Below are positions 26,489 to 34,103 of a stretch of 64,000 nucleotides of DNA, piece by piece. This DNA comes from JASHPR01 sp963749145 (GTDB lineage: Bacteria; Actinomycetota; Actinomycetes; Streptosporangiales; Streptosporangiaceae). The stretch lies in NCBI GenBank assembly GCA_963749145.1, contig CAVVLN010000004.1, forward strand, positions 248,001-312,000, in the 5' to 3' direction. The stretch's first letter is position 1, and each line of letters starts with the position of its first letter. The position numbers were made by a program, and so were the translations under genes. Under the pieces are notes generated by a model that worked only from the letters and a program-made list of their open reading frames with translations, ran no database searches and had not been told where the DNA came from.

Positions 26489-26508
26489 CCACCTGCCACG
26501 GGTGATAA
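26489..26508 (-). promoter_or_regulatory. TTATCACCC promoter element before the DUF1269 gene
   Basis: On the minus strand this reads TTATCACCCGTGGCAGGTGG. It aligns with TTATCACCCGGGGCGAGTGG at 37194-37213 and with GAATCACCCGTGCGGAGTGG at 32561-32580, both upstream of the small partner genes of the LuxR modules. Shared sequence outside the half-site suggests a common promoter or extended operator. It lies between the DUF1269 gene and the divergent LuxR regulator gene at 26587. Confidence 0.5.
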
Positions 26509-26586
26509 CCGCGCTGGCCCGCGGCGGGGAAAGAGGGCGGACGCTCGTTCCTAGCCAGCAGCGAAAGCGTTCATTAGGCTCGAACC

Positions 26587-28890
26587 GTGCAGCGTGGCAC
26601 GGGCCTCGATGCGGGAGAGCGACCTGACCGCCACCTGGGCATGGTGGCTGCGGTGCCGCCTGCCCGGGTGGGCCTCGACGTGCCGATCGAGACCAAGCTG
26701 CACGCGCCGAACCCGCGCGCGGAGTTGATGGAGCGGCCCCGGCTCACCGGCGAGCTGACCCGCACCGCGGTCCGGCTGGTGCTGGTCGACGCGCCGGCGG
26801 GCTTCGGCAAGACCACTCTCGTGGCGCAGTGGCGGGCCAGCGCAACCGAGACCCGGCCGTTCGCCTGGGTCTCGCTGGACCGCGGCGATGACGACCCGGG
26901 CCGGCTGTGGTGGTACATCGTCAGCGCGCTGCAGCGCGCCTGCCCCGAGATCGCCGTCGAGGCCATTCTGCGGGAACTGCGGGTGCAGACCCCCGAGGTC
27001 GCCGAGACCGTGCTGCCCACCATCGCCAACGAGCTGGCCGCGATCCGTTCGCCGGTCGTCCTGGTGCTGGACGACTATCACGCGATCAAGGAACGCAGCT
27101 GCCACGAGCAGATCGGGTTCCTGCTGGCCCACCTCCCGCCGTCGGCGCAGATCGTGCTGATCACCCGGGCCGACCCGCCGCTGCCGCTGGCCCGGCTGCG
27201 GGCGGCCGGCGAGATGGTGGAGATCCGCGCCCGCGAGCTGCGCTTCGATCCCGGGGAGGCGGCGGCGCTCGTGCACACGGTGACGGGCATCCGGCTCGCC
27301 GAGCCCGACCTCGCCGACCTTATGGAGCGCACCGAGGGCTGGCCGGCCGGGGTGTACCTCGCGGCCCTCTCGCTGCGCGGTCATCCGTCGCCGCATACGT
27401 TCGTGCGCCAGTTCAGCGGGGACAACCGGTTCATCGTCGACTTCCTGGCCGACGAGGTGCTCAGCCGCCAGCCGGGCGAGATCCAGCAGTTCCTGGCGCG
27501 TACCTCCCTGCTCACCCGGTTCTGCGCCCCGCTGTGCGACGCGGTCACCGGCTCGGCCAACGCCGCCGAGATCATCGAGACGCTGGAGCGGGAGAACCTC
27601 TTCCTGGTCCCGCTGGACGACAGCCGGCAGTGGTACCGCTACCACCACATGTTCGCCCAGCTGCTGCGCAGCCAGCTCAGCCTCACCGAGCCCGGCCTCG
27701 TGCGCTCGCTGCACCAGCGCGCGAGCGCCTGGCACCAGCAGGCGGGCTCGACGGAGGAGGCGGTCAGTCACGCGCTGGCGGCCGGCGACGCCGACGCGGC
27801 CGTAGACCTGATCGCCCGGCACTGGTACGCGTATGTCGGCATCGGCCGGACGGCCACGGTCCGCGAGTGGATGCGCCAGCTCGGCGACGACCGGATCGCC
27901 GCCCACCCGCTGGCGGCGCACTGCGCCGCCTGGGCGGCGGCGCTGACCGGCGACCGTGAGACCCTGCGCCGCTGGCTCCCGGTGATCGAGACCGGGACGC
28001 ACGAGGGCCCGCTGCCCGATGGCATGCAGTCCCTGCGATCCTCCGCGGCCATGCTGCGCGCCGTCTTCGGGTTCGAGGGCATCGCGGTGATGCGCGAGTC
28101 CGCGGCCACGGCCGTCGCGATCGAGACCGACCCGGCCACACCGTACTACGCCCTGGCCCGGGCGGCGCTGGCCTTCAGCTTGTACCTGGGCGGCGATCCG
28201 CAGGCAGCGGCCGGGCCGGCCGAGGCGGCGGTGCAGTGCGAGGCGTCCATGCCCGTGGTGCACATGTACGCGCTGTCGGTGATGGCCCTGGTCGCGGCCC
28301 AGCTGGGTCGGCCGGCGAAGGCCCAGAGCTTCGCCCAGGCCGCCTGCGCCCTGGCGATGCGGTACGAGCTCAGCACGGTGCCGCAGAGCACCGTGGCGCA
28401 CAGCGCGCTGGGTGCGGTCTACGCCGCGCGGGGACGGCTGGAGGAGGCCCGCGCCGAGCTGGAGCAGGCCCTGGAACACCGCCGGCGGGTGCCCGGGCTC
28501 GCCCCGTGGGCGACCCTCGAACCCACGGTGCAGCTGGCCCAGGTGCTCCTCGCCCTCGGGAACCGCGAGGGTGCGGCGGAACTGGCGGGCGAGGCGCGCG
28601 ACCTGCTGACCGCGCTGCCCGACGGCGCCGAATCTCAGGTCGCCCGCCTGGCCGAACTCGACCGGCGGATCGCGGCGCGGCCGCGGGCGGCCGGGCTCGC
28701 CGAGCCGCTCACCGAGCGCGAGGCGGCGGTGCTGCGCCTGCTCGCCGGCTCGCTGTCGCTGCGCGAGATCGGGCAGGAGCTGTATGTGTCAGCGAACACG
28801 ATCAAGACCCACACCCAGGCGGTCTACCGCAAGCTCGGCGTATCCACCCGGCAGGACGCCGTGGCGCGGGCCCGGCAGCTGGGGATCTGA
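26587..28890 (+). CDS. Large LuxR-family (MalT/LAL type) regulator, module A
   Basis: This 767-residue regulator has the MalT/LAL plan. A STAND-type NTPase starts at about residue 35 (PIETKLHAPNPR) with Walker A APAGFGKTTL at 69-78 and Walker B VVLVLDDYHAI near 160. A winged-helix-like region follows, then TPR-like helical repeats from about 390 to 690 and a C-terminal LuxR helix-turn-helix (LTEREAAVLRLLAGSLSLRE, then ANTIKTHTQAVYRKLGV). Such proteins are ATP-dependent activators switched by a ligand bound to the helical repeats. GTG 26587 is used; ATG 26641 is an alternative. The small partner gene at 29049 lies downstream on the same strand, with a TCACCC palindrome in between. Confidence 0.88.
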   Translation: MQRGTGLDAGERPDRHLGMVAAVPPARVGLDVPIETKLHAPNPRAELMERPRLTGELTRTAVRLVLVDAPAGFGKTTLVAQWRASATETRPFAWVSLDRGDDDPGRLWWYIVSALQRACPEIAVEAILRELRVQTPEVAETVLPTIANELAAIRSPVVLVLDDYHAIKERSCHEQIGFLLAHLPPSAQIVLITRADPPLPLARLRAAGEMVEIRARELRFDPGEAAALVHTVTGIRLAEPDLADLMERTEGWPAGVYLAALSLRGHPSPHTFVRQFSGDNRFIVDFLADEVLSRQPGEIQQFLARTSLLTRFCAPLCDAVTGSANAAEIIETLERENLFLVPLDDSRQWYRYHHMFAQLLRSQLSLTEPGLVRSLHQRASAWHQQAGSTEEAVSHALAAGDADAAVDLIARHWYAYVGIGRTATVREWMRQLGDDRIAAHPLAAHCAAWAAALTGDRETLRRWLPVIETGTHEGPLPDGMQSLRSSAAMLRAVFGFEGIAVMRESAATAVAIETDPATPYYALARAALAFSLYLGGDPQAAAGPAEAAVQCEASMPVVHMYALSVMALVAAQLGRPAKAQSFAQAACALAMRYELSTVPQSTVAHSALGAVYAARGRLEEARAELEQALEHRRRVPGLAPWATLEPTVQLAQVLLALGNREGAAELAGEARDLLTALPDGAESQVARLAELDRRIAARPRAAGLAEPLTEREAAVLRLLAGSLSLREIGQELYVSANTIKTHTQAVYRKLGVSTRQDAVARARQLGI

Positions 28891-28913
28891 CCCGCGGCCG
28901 GGCCGGCCCGGCT

Positions 28914-28957
28914 TCACCCGGGTGAGCCGGGCCCGGGGGTGAGATTTTCTCACCCCG
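28914..28957. promoter_or_regulatory. Paired TCACCC/GGGTGA palindromes before small gene A
   Basis: TCACCCGGGTGA (28914-28925) is a perfect 12-base palindrome. Eleven bases further on, GGGGTGAG-ATTTT-CTCACCCC (28936-28956) is an eight-base inverted repeat with a five-base spacer. Together they give four half-sites in 43 bp, about 90 bp upstream of the gene at 29049. The second repeat could alternatively act as the terminator hairpin of the regulator gene, although no T-run follows. Confidence 0.6.
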
Positions 28958-29048
28958 TCGTTGAGTACAAAGGTGTAGCGTCAGCCGCCTGGGGAAGTGC
29001 AGGCAGCGCGTCCAGCACGAGTCTTCGCCACGGGAGGAAAGCCGGGTC

Positions 29049-29306
29049 ATGACCGCGCCCGCCGGCCCGCGCCGGTACCGGATCATCCTTCGGGGTGAGT
29101 GCCAGCACCTGCTGGCCGGACTGCTCGACGGGCTGCTGGTCGAGACCTGCCGGGGCTGGACCTGCGTGCTGGCGTCGGTCCGCGACGAGTCCGAGCTGTA
29201 CGGGCTGCTGGAACGCTTCCAGGAGTTCGCGCTGCACATCGTCAGCCTGAACGAACTCGGGGCCGACGTGCTGCGGCCGCGGACCGCCGTCGGCGGCGGC
29301 CGGTGA
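29049..29306 (+). CDS. Small protein, module A partner
   Basis: The 85-residue product starts MTAPAGPRRYRIILRGECQH after GGAGGAAA. Its layout is a strand (RYRIILRG), a helix, a strand (TCVLASV), a helix (ESELYGLLERFQEF) and a strand ending ISLNEL-like. The same pattern occurs in the small proteins at 32650 and 37276 (YEIRV at the start, DQAALxxLLxRL in the second helix), so the three are probably distant paralogues with a ferredoxin- or ACT-like fold (inference). The stop overlaps the next gene's GTG start, so they are coupled. Function is unknown; a sensor or accessory protein for the neighbouring regulator is the context-based guess. Confidence 0.65.
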   Translation: MTAPAGPRRYRIILRGECQHLLAGLLDGLLVETCRGWTCVLASVRDESELYGLLERFQEFALHIVSLNELGADVLRPRTAVGGGR

Positions 29307-29671
29307 ACCTCCATCCCGCCGGGGGCCGCCGGGCCGGCTGGCTGGCCCGGCTGGCCGCGGCCGACCCGGGCATCGTCGCGTCGGCCAGCGGGCCCGTGGC
29401 CGACAACATCGAGGCATCCGGGCTCGACGTCAGGACCCATGCGCTGGTCCGGCTGGCCGCGCTGGTGGCGGCGGGCGAGCCCGGGGCCGCCTACGACGAG
29501 CACGTGGCCACCGCGCTCGATCACGGGGTCACGCTCGATGAGATCGTCGGCGTGCTCGTGGCGCTGCTGCCCACCGCGGGCGCTGCCCGGGTCACCGCGG
29601 CCGCGCCCGCCGTCCTGGAGGCCATCGACCGCGTTGCCCCGGACTGCCCGGCCGCCGCCAGGCCGGCGTAA
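29303..29671 (+). CDS. Carboxymuconolactone decarboxylase-like (AhpD-fold) protein
   Basis: The 122-residue product has the helical CMD fold pattern: LDVRTHALVRLAALVAAGEP, then AYDEHVATALDHGVTLDEIV and GVLVALLPTAGAARV. The CxxC of AhpD-type disulfide reductases is absent, so a redox role like AhpD is unlikely and a decarboxylase-like or binding role remains. GTG 29303 overlaps the stop of the small partner gene by four bases, which ties it to module A. Its first ~30 residues are Arg/Ala-rich and look like a linker. Confidence 0.72.
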   Translation: MNLHPAGGRRAGWLARLAAADPGIVASASGPVADNIEASGLDVRTHALVRLAALVAAGEPGAAYDEHVATALDHGVTLDEIVGVLVALLPTAGAARVTAAAPAVLEAIDRVAPDCPAAARPA

Positions 29672-29680
29672 CCCGGTCAG

Positions 29681-29706
29681 AGCTCGGTCGGTCAGCTCGG
29701 TCGGTC
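29681..29706. repeat. 13-bp tandem duplication at a convergent gene end
   Basis: AGCTCGGTCGGTC occurs twice in direct succession, followed by AGAGC, between the CMD gene and the end of the module B helix-turn-helix gene, which converge here. With AGAGC and the preceding GTCAGAGC it has some dyad symmetry but forms no clear rho-independent terminator. Confidence 0.7.
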
Positions 29707-29905
29707 AGAGCACGCCGAGCCGCCGGGCCCGGCGTACCGCCTCGCTCCGGTGACTCACCGCCAGCTTGCGGTAGATGCTCTTGAGGTGGGTCTTGACGGT
29801 GTTCACCGAGATGTACATCCCGGCGGCGATCTCGGCGGTGCTCTCCATCGCCGACACGTGCTCGAGCACCTCGCGCTCGCGCTCGCTCAGCGACTCCACG
29901 ATCAC
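29705..29905 (-). CDS. LuxR helix-turn-helix protein, C-terminal part of module B regulator
   Basis: This 66-residue frame is a complete LuxR DNA-binding domain: VESLSEREREVLEHVSAMES, TAEIAAGMYISVNTVKTHLK and SIYRKLAVSHRSEAVRRARR. GTG 29905 overlaps the stop (29902) of the upstream STAND gene by four bases, so translational coupling is possible. In the closest relative, module C at 34717, the equivalent domain is fused directly to the ATPase/TPR part (EPLIVETLSGRELEVL). The split is therefore either a single-base frameshift near 29905-29930 or a recent genuine fission. Alone, the product would be a small DNA-binding protein. Confidence 0.75.
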   Translation of the reverse strand: MIVESLSEREREVLEHVSAMESTAEIAAGMYISVNTVKTHLKSIYRKLAVSHRSEAVRRARRLGVL

Positions 29906-32388
29906 CGGCGGCGCCTCGGCGCCGGCGGCCCGCCCTCGGCCGGCCGTACCAGGTCGGGCTCGAGCAGGCGGCGGTAGGGGCGGGCCAGGTCCGGGTCCAG
30001 GCGCAGGACCGGCCGCAGCCAGCCCCGCTCCAGGGCGAACGGCAGGCGGAACTGCTCGGGCTCGGCGAGCCGCAGCGCGTGCCCGAGTGACCGGCGGCCG
30101 CGGTCGCGGTCGCCGCCCCGGTATCCGAGCTGCGCATCGAGCAGCCAGGCCGCCACGAGATCACCGTCCGGCGGACCGTCAGCCAGCGGCGCGTCGGCCA
30201 GCACCTGCCGGGCCGCGGGCTGGTCCCCAGCCGCCAGCGAGGCCTGCGCCAGCGCGACCCGCGCGCCCAGCGATGCCTGCGGGCCGGCCTGCGCGGCCGC
30301 GTCCATCGCCGACGGCAGATCGGCGGCCGCGGCCCAGGCCCGCGAGCGCAGCACCATCAGCCGGTGCTCGATCCACGCCGGGGGTGACCAGCCCTGCCGG
30401 GCCCGGTCCGCCGCCTCCAGCGCCGGTTTGGCGTGGCCCTCGGCCAGGCTGTGCCTGGCCGCCACCAGGTCGGCGACCGCGCCGGTCAGCTTGTCCGGGC
30501 GGCCGCGCAGGGCGTCCTCCGCCCGCTTCAGCCAGCGCCGCGCCCGGGACAGCTCGCCCCGGTCCAGGTGCACGCTGGCCAGGGCCAGCTCCGCGGCCTG
30601 GCTCGCCGGGCCGGGCTGCCGGTCCGGATCGTCGTCGGGCCGGCCGACCGCCTCGGCCGCCAGCTCGCCGGCCCGGGTCAGCTGTCCGCGCAGCGCCTCG
30701 ATCAGGGCCAGGTGGCCGAGACAGTCGGTACGCTGGCTCTCCCGTTCCGGTGTCACGCCGGACGCGAAACTCGCCGCGGCGGCGTCGAAGTCGCCGGACC
30801 AGAACTCCACCGCACCGCGGCCGGCCAGCACCTGAGCCCGGATCCCCGGGTGGCGGGCCAGCCGGGCATCCGGGATGGCATCGGCCAGGTTCTGGGCCCG
30901 GTCCGCGGCCGCCCTGGCCGCGTCCAGGTCGCCGCGGCGCCGGGCCAGGCCGAGGCGGATCAGCGCGGCGGCGAGCCGGGAACCGATCTCGTCCCCGGCG
31001 GGAAGCCGCCCGAGCAGGCCTTCGGCCGCGTCGAGGGCGGCCTCGCACGCGGCATCCTCGCCGCGAGCGAAGTCGATCGCCGCCGCGACGAGCAGCGGCT
31101 GCGCCTGGGCCCAGTCCCGGCCCCGCGGCATCTGGCGGAAGCCGCTGGCCAGCGGCTCGTGGCCAGGCGGATCGAGGAGCTGGTCGATGGCCAGCTCATC
31201 CAGCACGGTGCGGGCCGCGAACAGCCAGTCACCCGCGCTGGCCGCGTGCCGGACCGCCTCGGCCAGGTGCCCGTTGCGCCGGTACCAGCGGGCCGCCCGC
31301 AGATGCAGGGCGGGCAGCTCGTCCGGGTGCTCGCGCCGCAGCTTCAGGCGCAGGACCGCCGCGAACAGCGAGTGGTAGCGATACCAGCCGCCGTCGTCCC
31401 GCTGGACGAGCGCGTTGGCCCGGGCCAGGTCCGGGAGGGCAGCCGCGTCACGTCCGTCCCCGGCCAGCGCCCCGGCCAGGCCTTCGTTGATCCGGTCGAC
31501 GATGCTGGTACGCAGCAGGAAGTTCCGGACTGCCGCGGGCTGGGCCCCCAGGACCTCCTCCACCAGGAACCCGGCGACCGCGCTGTCCTCGGCGATCAAG
31601 CCCTTGACGAACTGGTCGGGGTCGCCGTGCCCGTCCATCGAGATGGCCGCCAGGCGCACGACCGCCGCCCAGCCCTCGGTCCGCCGGGTCAGGCGCTCCA
31701 GCGATCCGGGCGACAGCGTCACGCCGTGCTGGGCCAGCAGGGACCGGGCTTCGGGAACGGTGAAGGCGAGGTCGCCGGCCCGGATCTCGGTCAGGTCCCC
31801 GGTCAGCCGGTAGCGGTGCAACGGCAGCAGCGGGTCCCAGCGCGCGGAGGCGACCAGCCGCAGCCCGGGCCCGCCGTGCCGCAGCACGTAGCCGAGCCCG
31901 TCCAGGACCCGGGGTGCGGTCAGCAGGTGCATGTCGTCGAGGATCAGGGTCACCGGCGGATCCTGGTCGGCGATCAGGGCAGCGAACCGGGTCAGGAACT
32001 CGTGGTCGACCGCGCCGCGCCGGGCGGGCCCGGACATGGCCCGCGGGACCGCGACGCCGGCCCGCCGCAGCGCCGCCAGCACATAGGACCAGAACACCCG
32101 GGGCCGGTTGTCGTAGTCGTCGACACAGACCCACGCGACGGGGCCGGCCGGGCCGCGGCCAGCCGCCCAGAGCGCGAGGGCCATGGTCTTGCCCGCACCG
32201 GGCGGGCCGGTCACCGTCGTGACCGGCGCCCTGGTCCCGCGCGCGATGAGCTGATCCAGCCGCGGCCGGGGAACGAGCCAGCCGGGTATCCCGGGTACGG
32301 TGATCTTGGACGCCAGGAGCGGATCACCGGCCCCCGTTGCCGCTCGCGTGCTGCTGGCCAAGGTGGGCCCGGCCGCACTGGTTGCCAT
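29902..32388 (-). CDS. STAND ATPase/TPR part of LAL regulator, module B
   Basis: From ATG 32388 (GGGGAGA just upstream; ATG 32400 also possible) the product is about 828 residues. The NTPase has SKITVPGIPGWLVPRPRLD, Walker A GPPGAGKT at 61-68, the DNRPRVFWSYVLAALRRAG block and Walker B LILDDMHLL. The rest is helical TPR-like repeat (many LAxAxxLxxG-type pairs) ending in Arg-rich PAPRRRR and TGA. The frame stops just before the LuxR domain, which continues in the next frame (29705-29905). It is closely related to module C. Such ATPases control the DNA-binding domain, so a split would matter unless the two parts associate. The small partner gene is divergent, with TCACC boxes between. Confidence 0.82.
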   Translation of the reverse strand: MATSAAGPTLASSTRAATGAGDPLLASKITVPGIPGWLVPRPRLDQLIARGTRAPVTTVTGPPGAGKTMALALWAAGRGPAGPVAWVCVDDYDNRPRVFWSYVLAALRRAGVAVPRAMSGPARRGAVDHEFLTRFAALIADQDPPVTLILDDMHLLTAPRVLDGLGYVLRHGGPGLRLVASARWDPLLPLHRYRLTGDLTEIRAGDLAFTVPEARSLLAQHGVTLSPGSLERLTRRTEGWAAVVRLAAISMDGHGDPDQFVKGLIAEDSAVAGFLVEEVLGAQPAAVRNFLLRTSIVDRINEGLAGALAGDGRDAAALPDLARANALVQRDDGGWYRYHSLFAAVLRLKLRREHPDELPALHLRAARWYRRNGHLAEAVRHAASAGDWLFAARTVLDELAIDQLLDPPGHEPLASGFRQMPRGRDWAQAQPLLVAAAIDFARGEDAACEAALDAAEGLLGRLPAGDEIGSRLAAALIRLGLARRRGDLDAARAAADRAQNLADAIPDARLARHPGIRAQVLAGRGAVEFWSGDFDAAAASFASGVTPERESQRTDCLGHLALIEALRGQLTRAGELAAEAVGRPDDDPDRQPGPASQAAELALASVHLDRGELSRARRWLKRAEDALRGRPDKLTGAVADLVAARHSLAEGHAKPALEAADRARQGWSPPAWIEHRLMVLRSRAWAAAADLPSAMDAAAQAGPQASLGARVALAQASLAAGDQPAARQVLADAPLADGPPDGDLVAAWLLDAQLGYRGGDRDRGRRSLGHALRLAEPEQFRLPFALERGWLRPVLRLDPDLARPYRRLLEPDLVRPAEGGPPAPRRRR

Positions 32389-32521
32389 CGGTCTCCCCAT
32401 CCTGCATCGGCGAACCCACGGCCGCTGGACCCGCGGCCCTCCGGTCAGTACCTGAGCCCGGCGCCGACCTGTCCTGGTTCTCGCATGGATGCGGGTGACC
32501 GGTCATCACCCTCTTCCGATC

Positions 32522-32580
32522 TCACCAGGGTGACCGGCGGGCGGGCCCGATCCGGTCGCCGAATCACCCGTGCGGAGTGG
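32522..32580. promoter_or_regulatory. TCACC palindrome and promoter element, module B
   Basis: TCACCAGGGTGA (32522-32533) differs by one base from the TCACCCGGGTGA palindromes at 28914 and 37129. About 30 bp further, GAATCACCCGTGCGGAGTGG (32561-32580) matches the extended element seen at 37194 and, inverted, at 26508. A further TCACCC half-site lies near 32511. The region serves the divergent STAND gene (32388) and the small gene (32650). Confidence 0.55.
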
Positions 32581-32649
32581 GGCGCCGCGGGCCGATCGGT
32601 AGCAGCGTGGGGTCAAGAGCGTCAACCGATTACGTTGGGGGCCCTTGCG

Positions 32650-32874
32650 GTGGCACCTCTCTACTACGAGATCCGCGTCGTCGGCGTCCTGCCGCCCGAG
32701 GCCCTGCTGGACTTCGAGCGGCTCAGCGCGTCCGTGCACCAGGTGGAGACCGTGCTGCACGGCCCGCTGCAGGATCAGGCCGCGTTGCACGGGCTGCTGG
32801 CCCGGCTCGAGACGTTCGGCGTGGAGGTCCTGGAGGTTCGCCGCCTGCAGGAGGACAAGCCCCCGCCGGAGTAG
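32650..32874 (+). CDS. Small protein, module B partner
   Basis: The 74-residue product starts VAPLYYEIRVVGVLPPEALL at GTG 32650 after a G-rich site. Over ~63 residues it aligns with the product at 37276: YEIRVxG, a helix, VETVLHGPLxDQAALxxLL, xRLxxxGxEVxEVRRL. The strand-helix-strand-helix-strand order suggests a small ferredoxin-like fold. It has no signal peptide, membrane segment or cysteine. It is divergent from the module B regulator across a 260-bp region with TCACC boxes. A role as ligand-sensing or signalling partner of the regulator is inferred from the repeated gene pairing only. Confidence 0.7.
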   Translation: MAPLYYEIRVVGVLPPEALLDFERLSASVHQVETVLHGPLQDQAALHGLLARLETFGVEVLEVRRLQEDKPPPE

Positions 32875-32914
32875 CGGGCGGCCGCCGGAGTAGCGGGCGG
32901 CAGCCGGAGTAGCG
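32863..32914. repeat. 19-bp tandem repeat at the end of small gene B
   Basis: CCGCCGGAGTAGCGGGCGG is present twice (32863-32881, 32882-32900), with a partial third copy (32901-32914). The first copy contains the TAG stop of the gene at 32650, so each copy repeats a stop codon. It marks a slippage-type duplication at the border of a decayed region. Confidence 0.8.
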
Positions 32915-32934
32915 CCTACGGCACCGGGTCCATC

Positions 32935-33110
32935 GAAGAGCAGCACCGCGCTCGAGCAGGAAGTCGACCACGCCGAGGACGAGGTACAGCGCCACGAACC
33001 CGGCCAGGCTGATCGCGACCCAGGTGGTGCTGACCGTCGGCGAGATGCCGTTTTTTGGTCAGCATGATGCCCTGCCACAGCCCCAGGAACGTCGACACCA
33101 GGAAGAATCC
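32935..33110 (-). pseudogene. Remnant of cytochrome bd oxidase subunit I (cydA) 3' end
   Basis: On the minus strand VSTTWVAISLAGFVALYLVL followed by GVVDFLL matches the last membrane helix region of CydA. The preceding FLGLWQGIMLTKK plus GISPTVS restores the family sequence only if one A is removed from the run of six at 33052-33057, so the fragment is also frameshifted. Only ~60 residues remain, with no start. It indicates that a cytochrome bd locus once lay here. Confidence 0.6.
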
Positions 33111-33127
33111 GGGTGACCCGGCGGGCG

Positions 33128-33403
33128 TCAGCCAGCGGCCTCGCGCGCCGTGTTGGCCTGCTGCCAGGCGGCACCGCCGGCCAGCGCGGCCGCCCTGGCT
33201 TTCGCCCACTTCTGCCGGGCGATTTCGCTGGGCGGGACGTCCATCTCCTTGACCCAGCGCCGGGTGGCGGAGAACAGGTGCGAGCTGCCCACGGCGATCC
33301 CGGCGAGCAGCAGCATGACCCCGGCTCCGGCGAGTATGCCGCCGGTGATCAGCGGGGCGGACCTGACCTCCGGCCAGGAACTGCGGTTCTCGTTCTCGGT
33401 CAT
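33128..33403 (-). CDS. Small membrane protein
   Basis: The 91-residue product starts MTENENRSSWPEVRSAPLIT with GAGGATGGGA upstream. One hydrophobic segment at about residues 20-40 (TGGILAGAGVMLLLAGIAVG) is followed by a basic amphipathic region (ATRRWVKEMDVPPSEIARQK) and an Ala-rich end. It resembles small stress-related single-helix proteins but matches nothing I know. A TAATCACTCC sequence about 70 bp upstream resembles the TTATCACCC element. Confidence 0.6.
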   Translation of the reverse strand: MTENENRSSWPEVRSAPLITGGILAGAGVMLLLAGIAVGSSHLFSATRRWVKEMDVPPSEIARQKWAKARAAALAGGAAWQQANTAREAAG

Positions 33404-33870
33404 AGCGTCCCATCCTCGGCAGTGGCCCGTGGGCCTCACTGTCACCGCCGGCGGGACACCGGGCATCCCCCGCCAGGAGTGATTACCGGCGGGGATTCGG
33501 CGGTTCTACTTCCGGCAGACGTTCAGCCACCTGTCCCTGATCAGCGCCGCTAGTCAACCTCAACTACCAGGTCGACCACGGCGCGGGCTCCGTCAACCAG
33601 GCGCTCTCCGCGATCAGGCCGCGGCCGACCGGGCCGCCAGGACGGGGACGGACGGGCCGCCAGGACGGGGACGGACGGGCCGCCAGGACGGGGACGGACG
33701 GGCCGCCAGGACGGGGACGCCCTGGCCCGGGCCGGGCTCGGCCCGGCCGGCGGGCGGCCCGCTCAGCAGGCCCGCTCCGCCGGCCCGGCCGCCCGCCGAC
33801 GTGGCGTCATGAGTAACCTGCGAGGCGAACGCCCCGGCCGGCCTTATCCGGCCGAGGTGTTACGGGCGCC
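33404..33870. other. Gene-poor stretch with decayed coding sequence
   Basis: No intact gene is visible. Around 33505-33625 short frames read like broken coding sequence (RRFYFRQTFSHLSLISAA, then VNLNYQVDHGAGSVNQALSA in another frame), but I cannot identify the source. A 23-bp tandem repeat fills 33631-33719, followed by C/G-rich DNA with no features. Confidence 0.5.
33631..33719. repeat. 23-bp tandem repeat, four copies
   Basis: GGGCCGCCAGGACGGGGACG plus GAC repeats at 33631, 33654 and 33677, with a 20-bp partial copy from 33700. The unit length is not a multiple of three, so the array is unlikely to be coding. It is a candidate variable-number locus. Confidence 0.85.
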
Positions 33871-33912
33871 ATGCGCCGGGACTCATCCGGGTTTTCAGGC
33901 CCGGTTGCGTTC

Positions 33913-33976
33913 CCTCCCGGCTCTGGCTCCCCCGCTCGTCTCGCAGGTGTCATTCAGCATCTCTGGAGCCGGGAGG
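33913..33976 (+). other. Long-range inverted repeat in leader of the HAD gene
   Basis: CCTCCCGGCTC (33913-33923) can pair perfectly with GAGCCGGGAGG (33966-33976), leaving a 42-nt loop that ends close to the gene. The 230-bp segment 33870-34103 upstream of the HAD-type gene has no convincing protein frame and may be a structured leader RNA. I recognise no known riboswitch class. Confidence 0.35.
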
Positions 33977-34103
33977 ACCTCCTAGGGCCCAAGGTCCCGC
34001 CGCCGAGGGCTCTTGGTCCGCAAACCACACCCGTGGCGGGTGAGCCGGCGTGGCGTCGCCACCTGGCCGACGTCGGGTACGCGGCGTGTGCTGAAGTGAC
34101 GGT

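Noticed and set aside
30433..32874. 813-codon plus-strand open frame ending with small gene B
   Set aside because: Only its last 74 codons look like protein; the rest is shadow of the module B regulator on the other strand.
33631..33719. 23-bp repeat considered as a CRISPR array
   Set aside because: Copies are directly adjacent with no unique spacers and no cas genes nearby.
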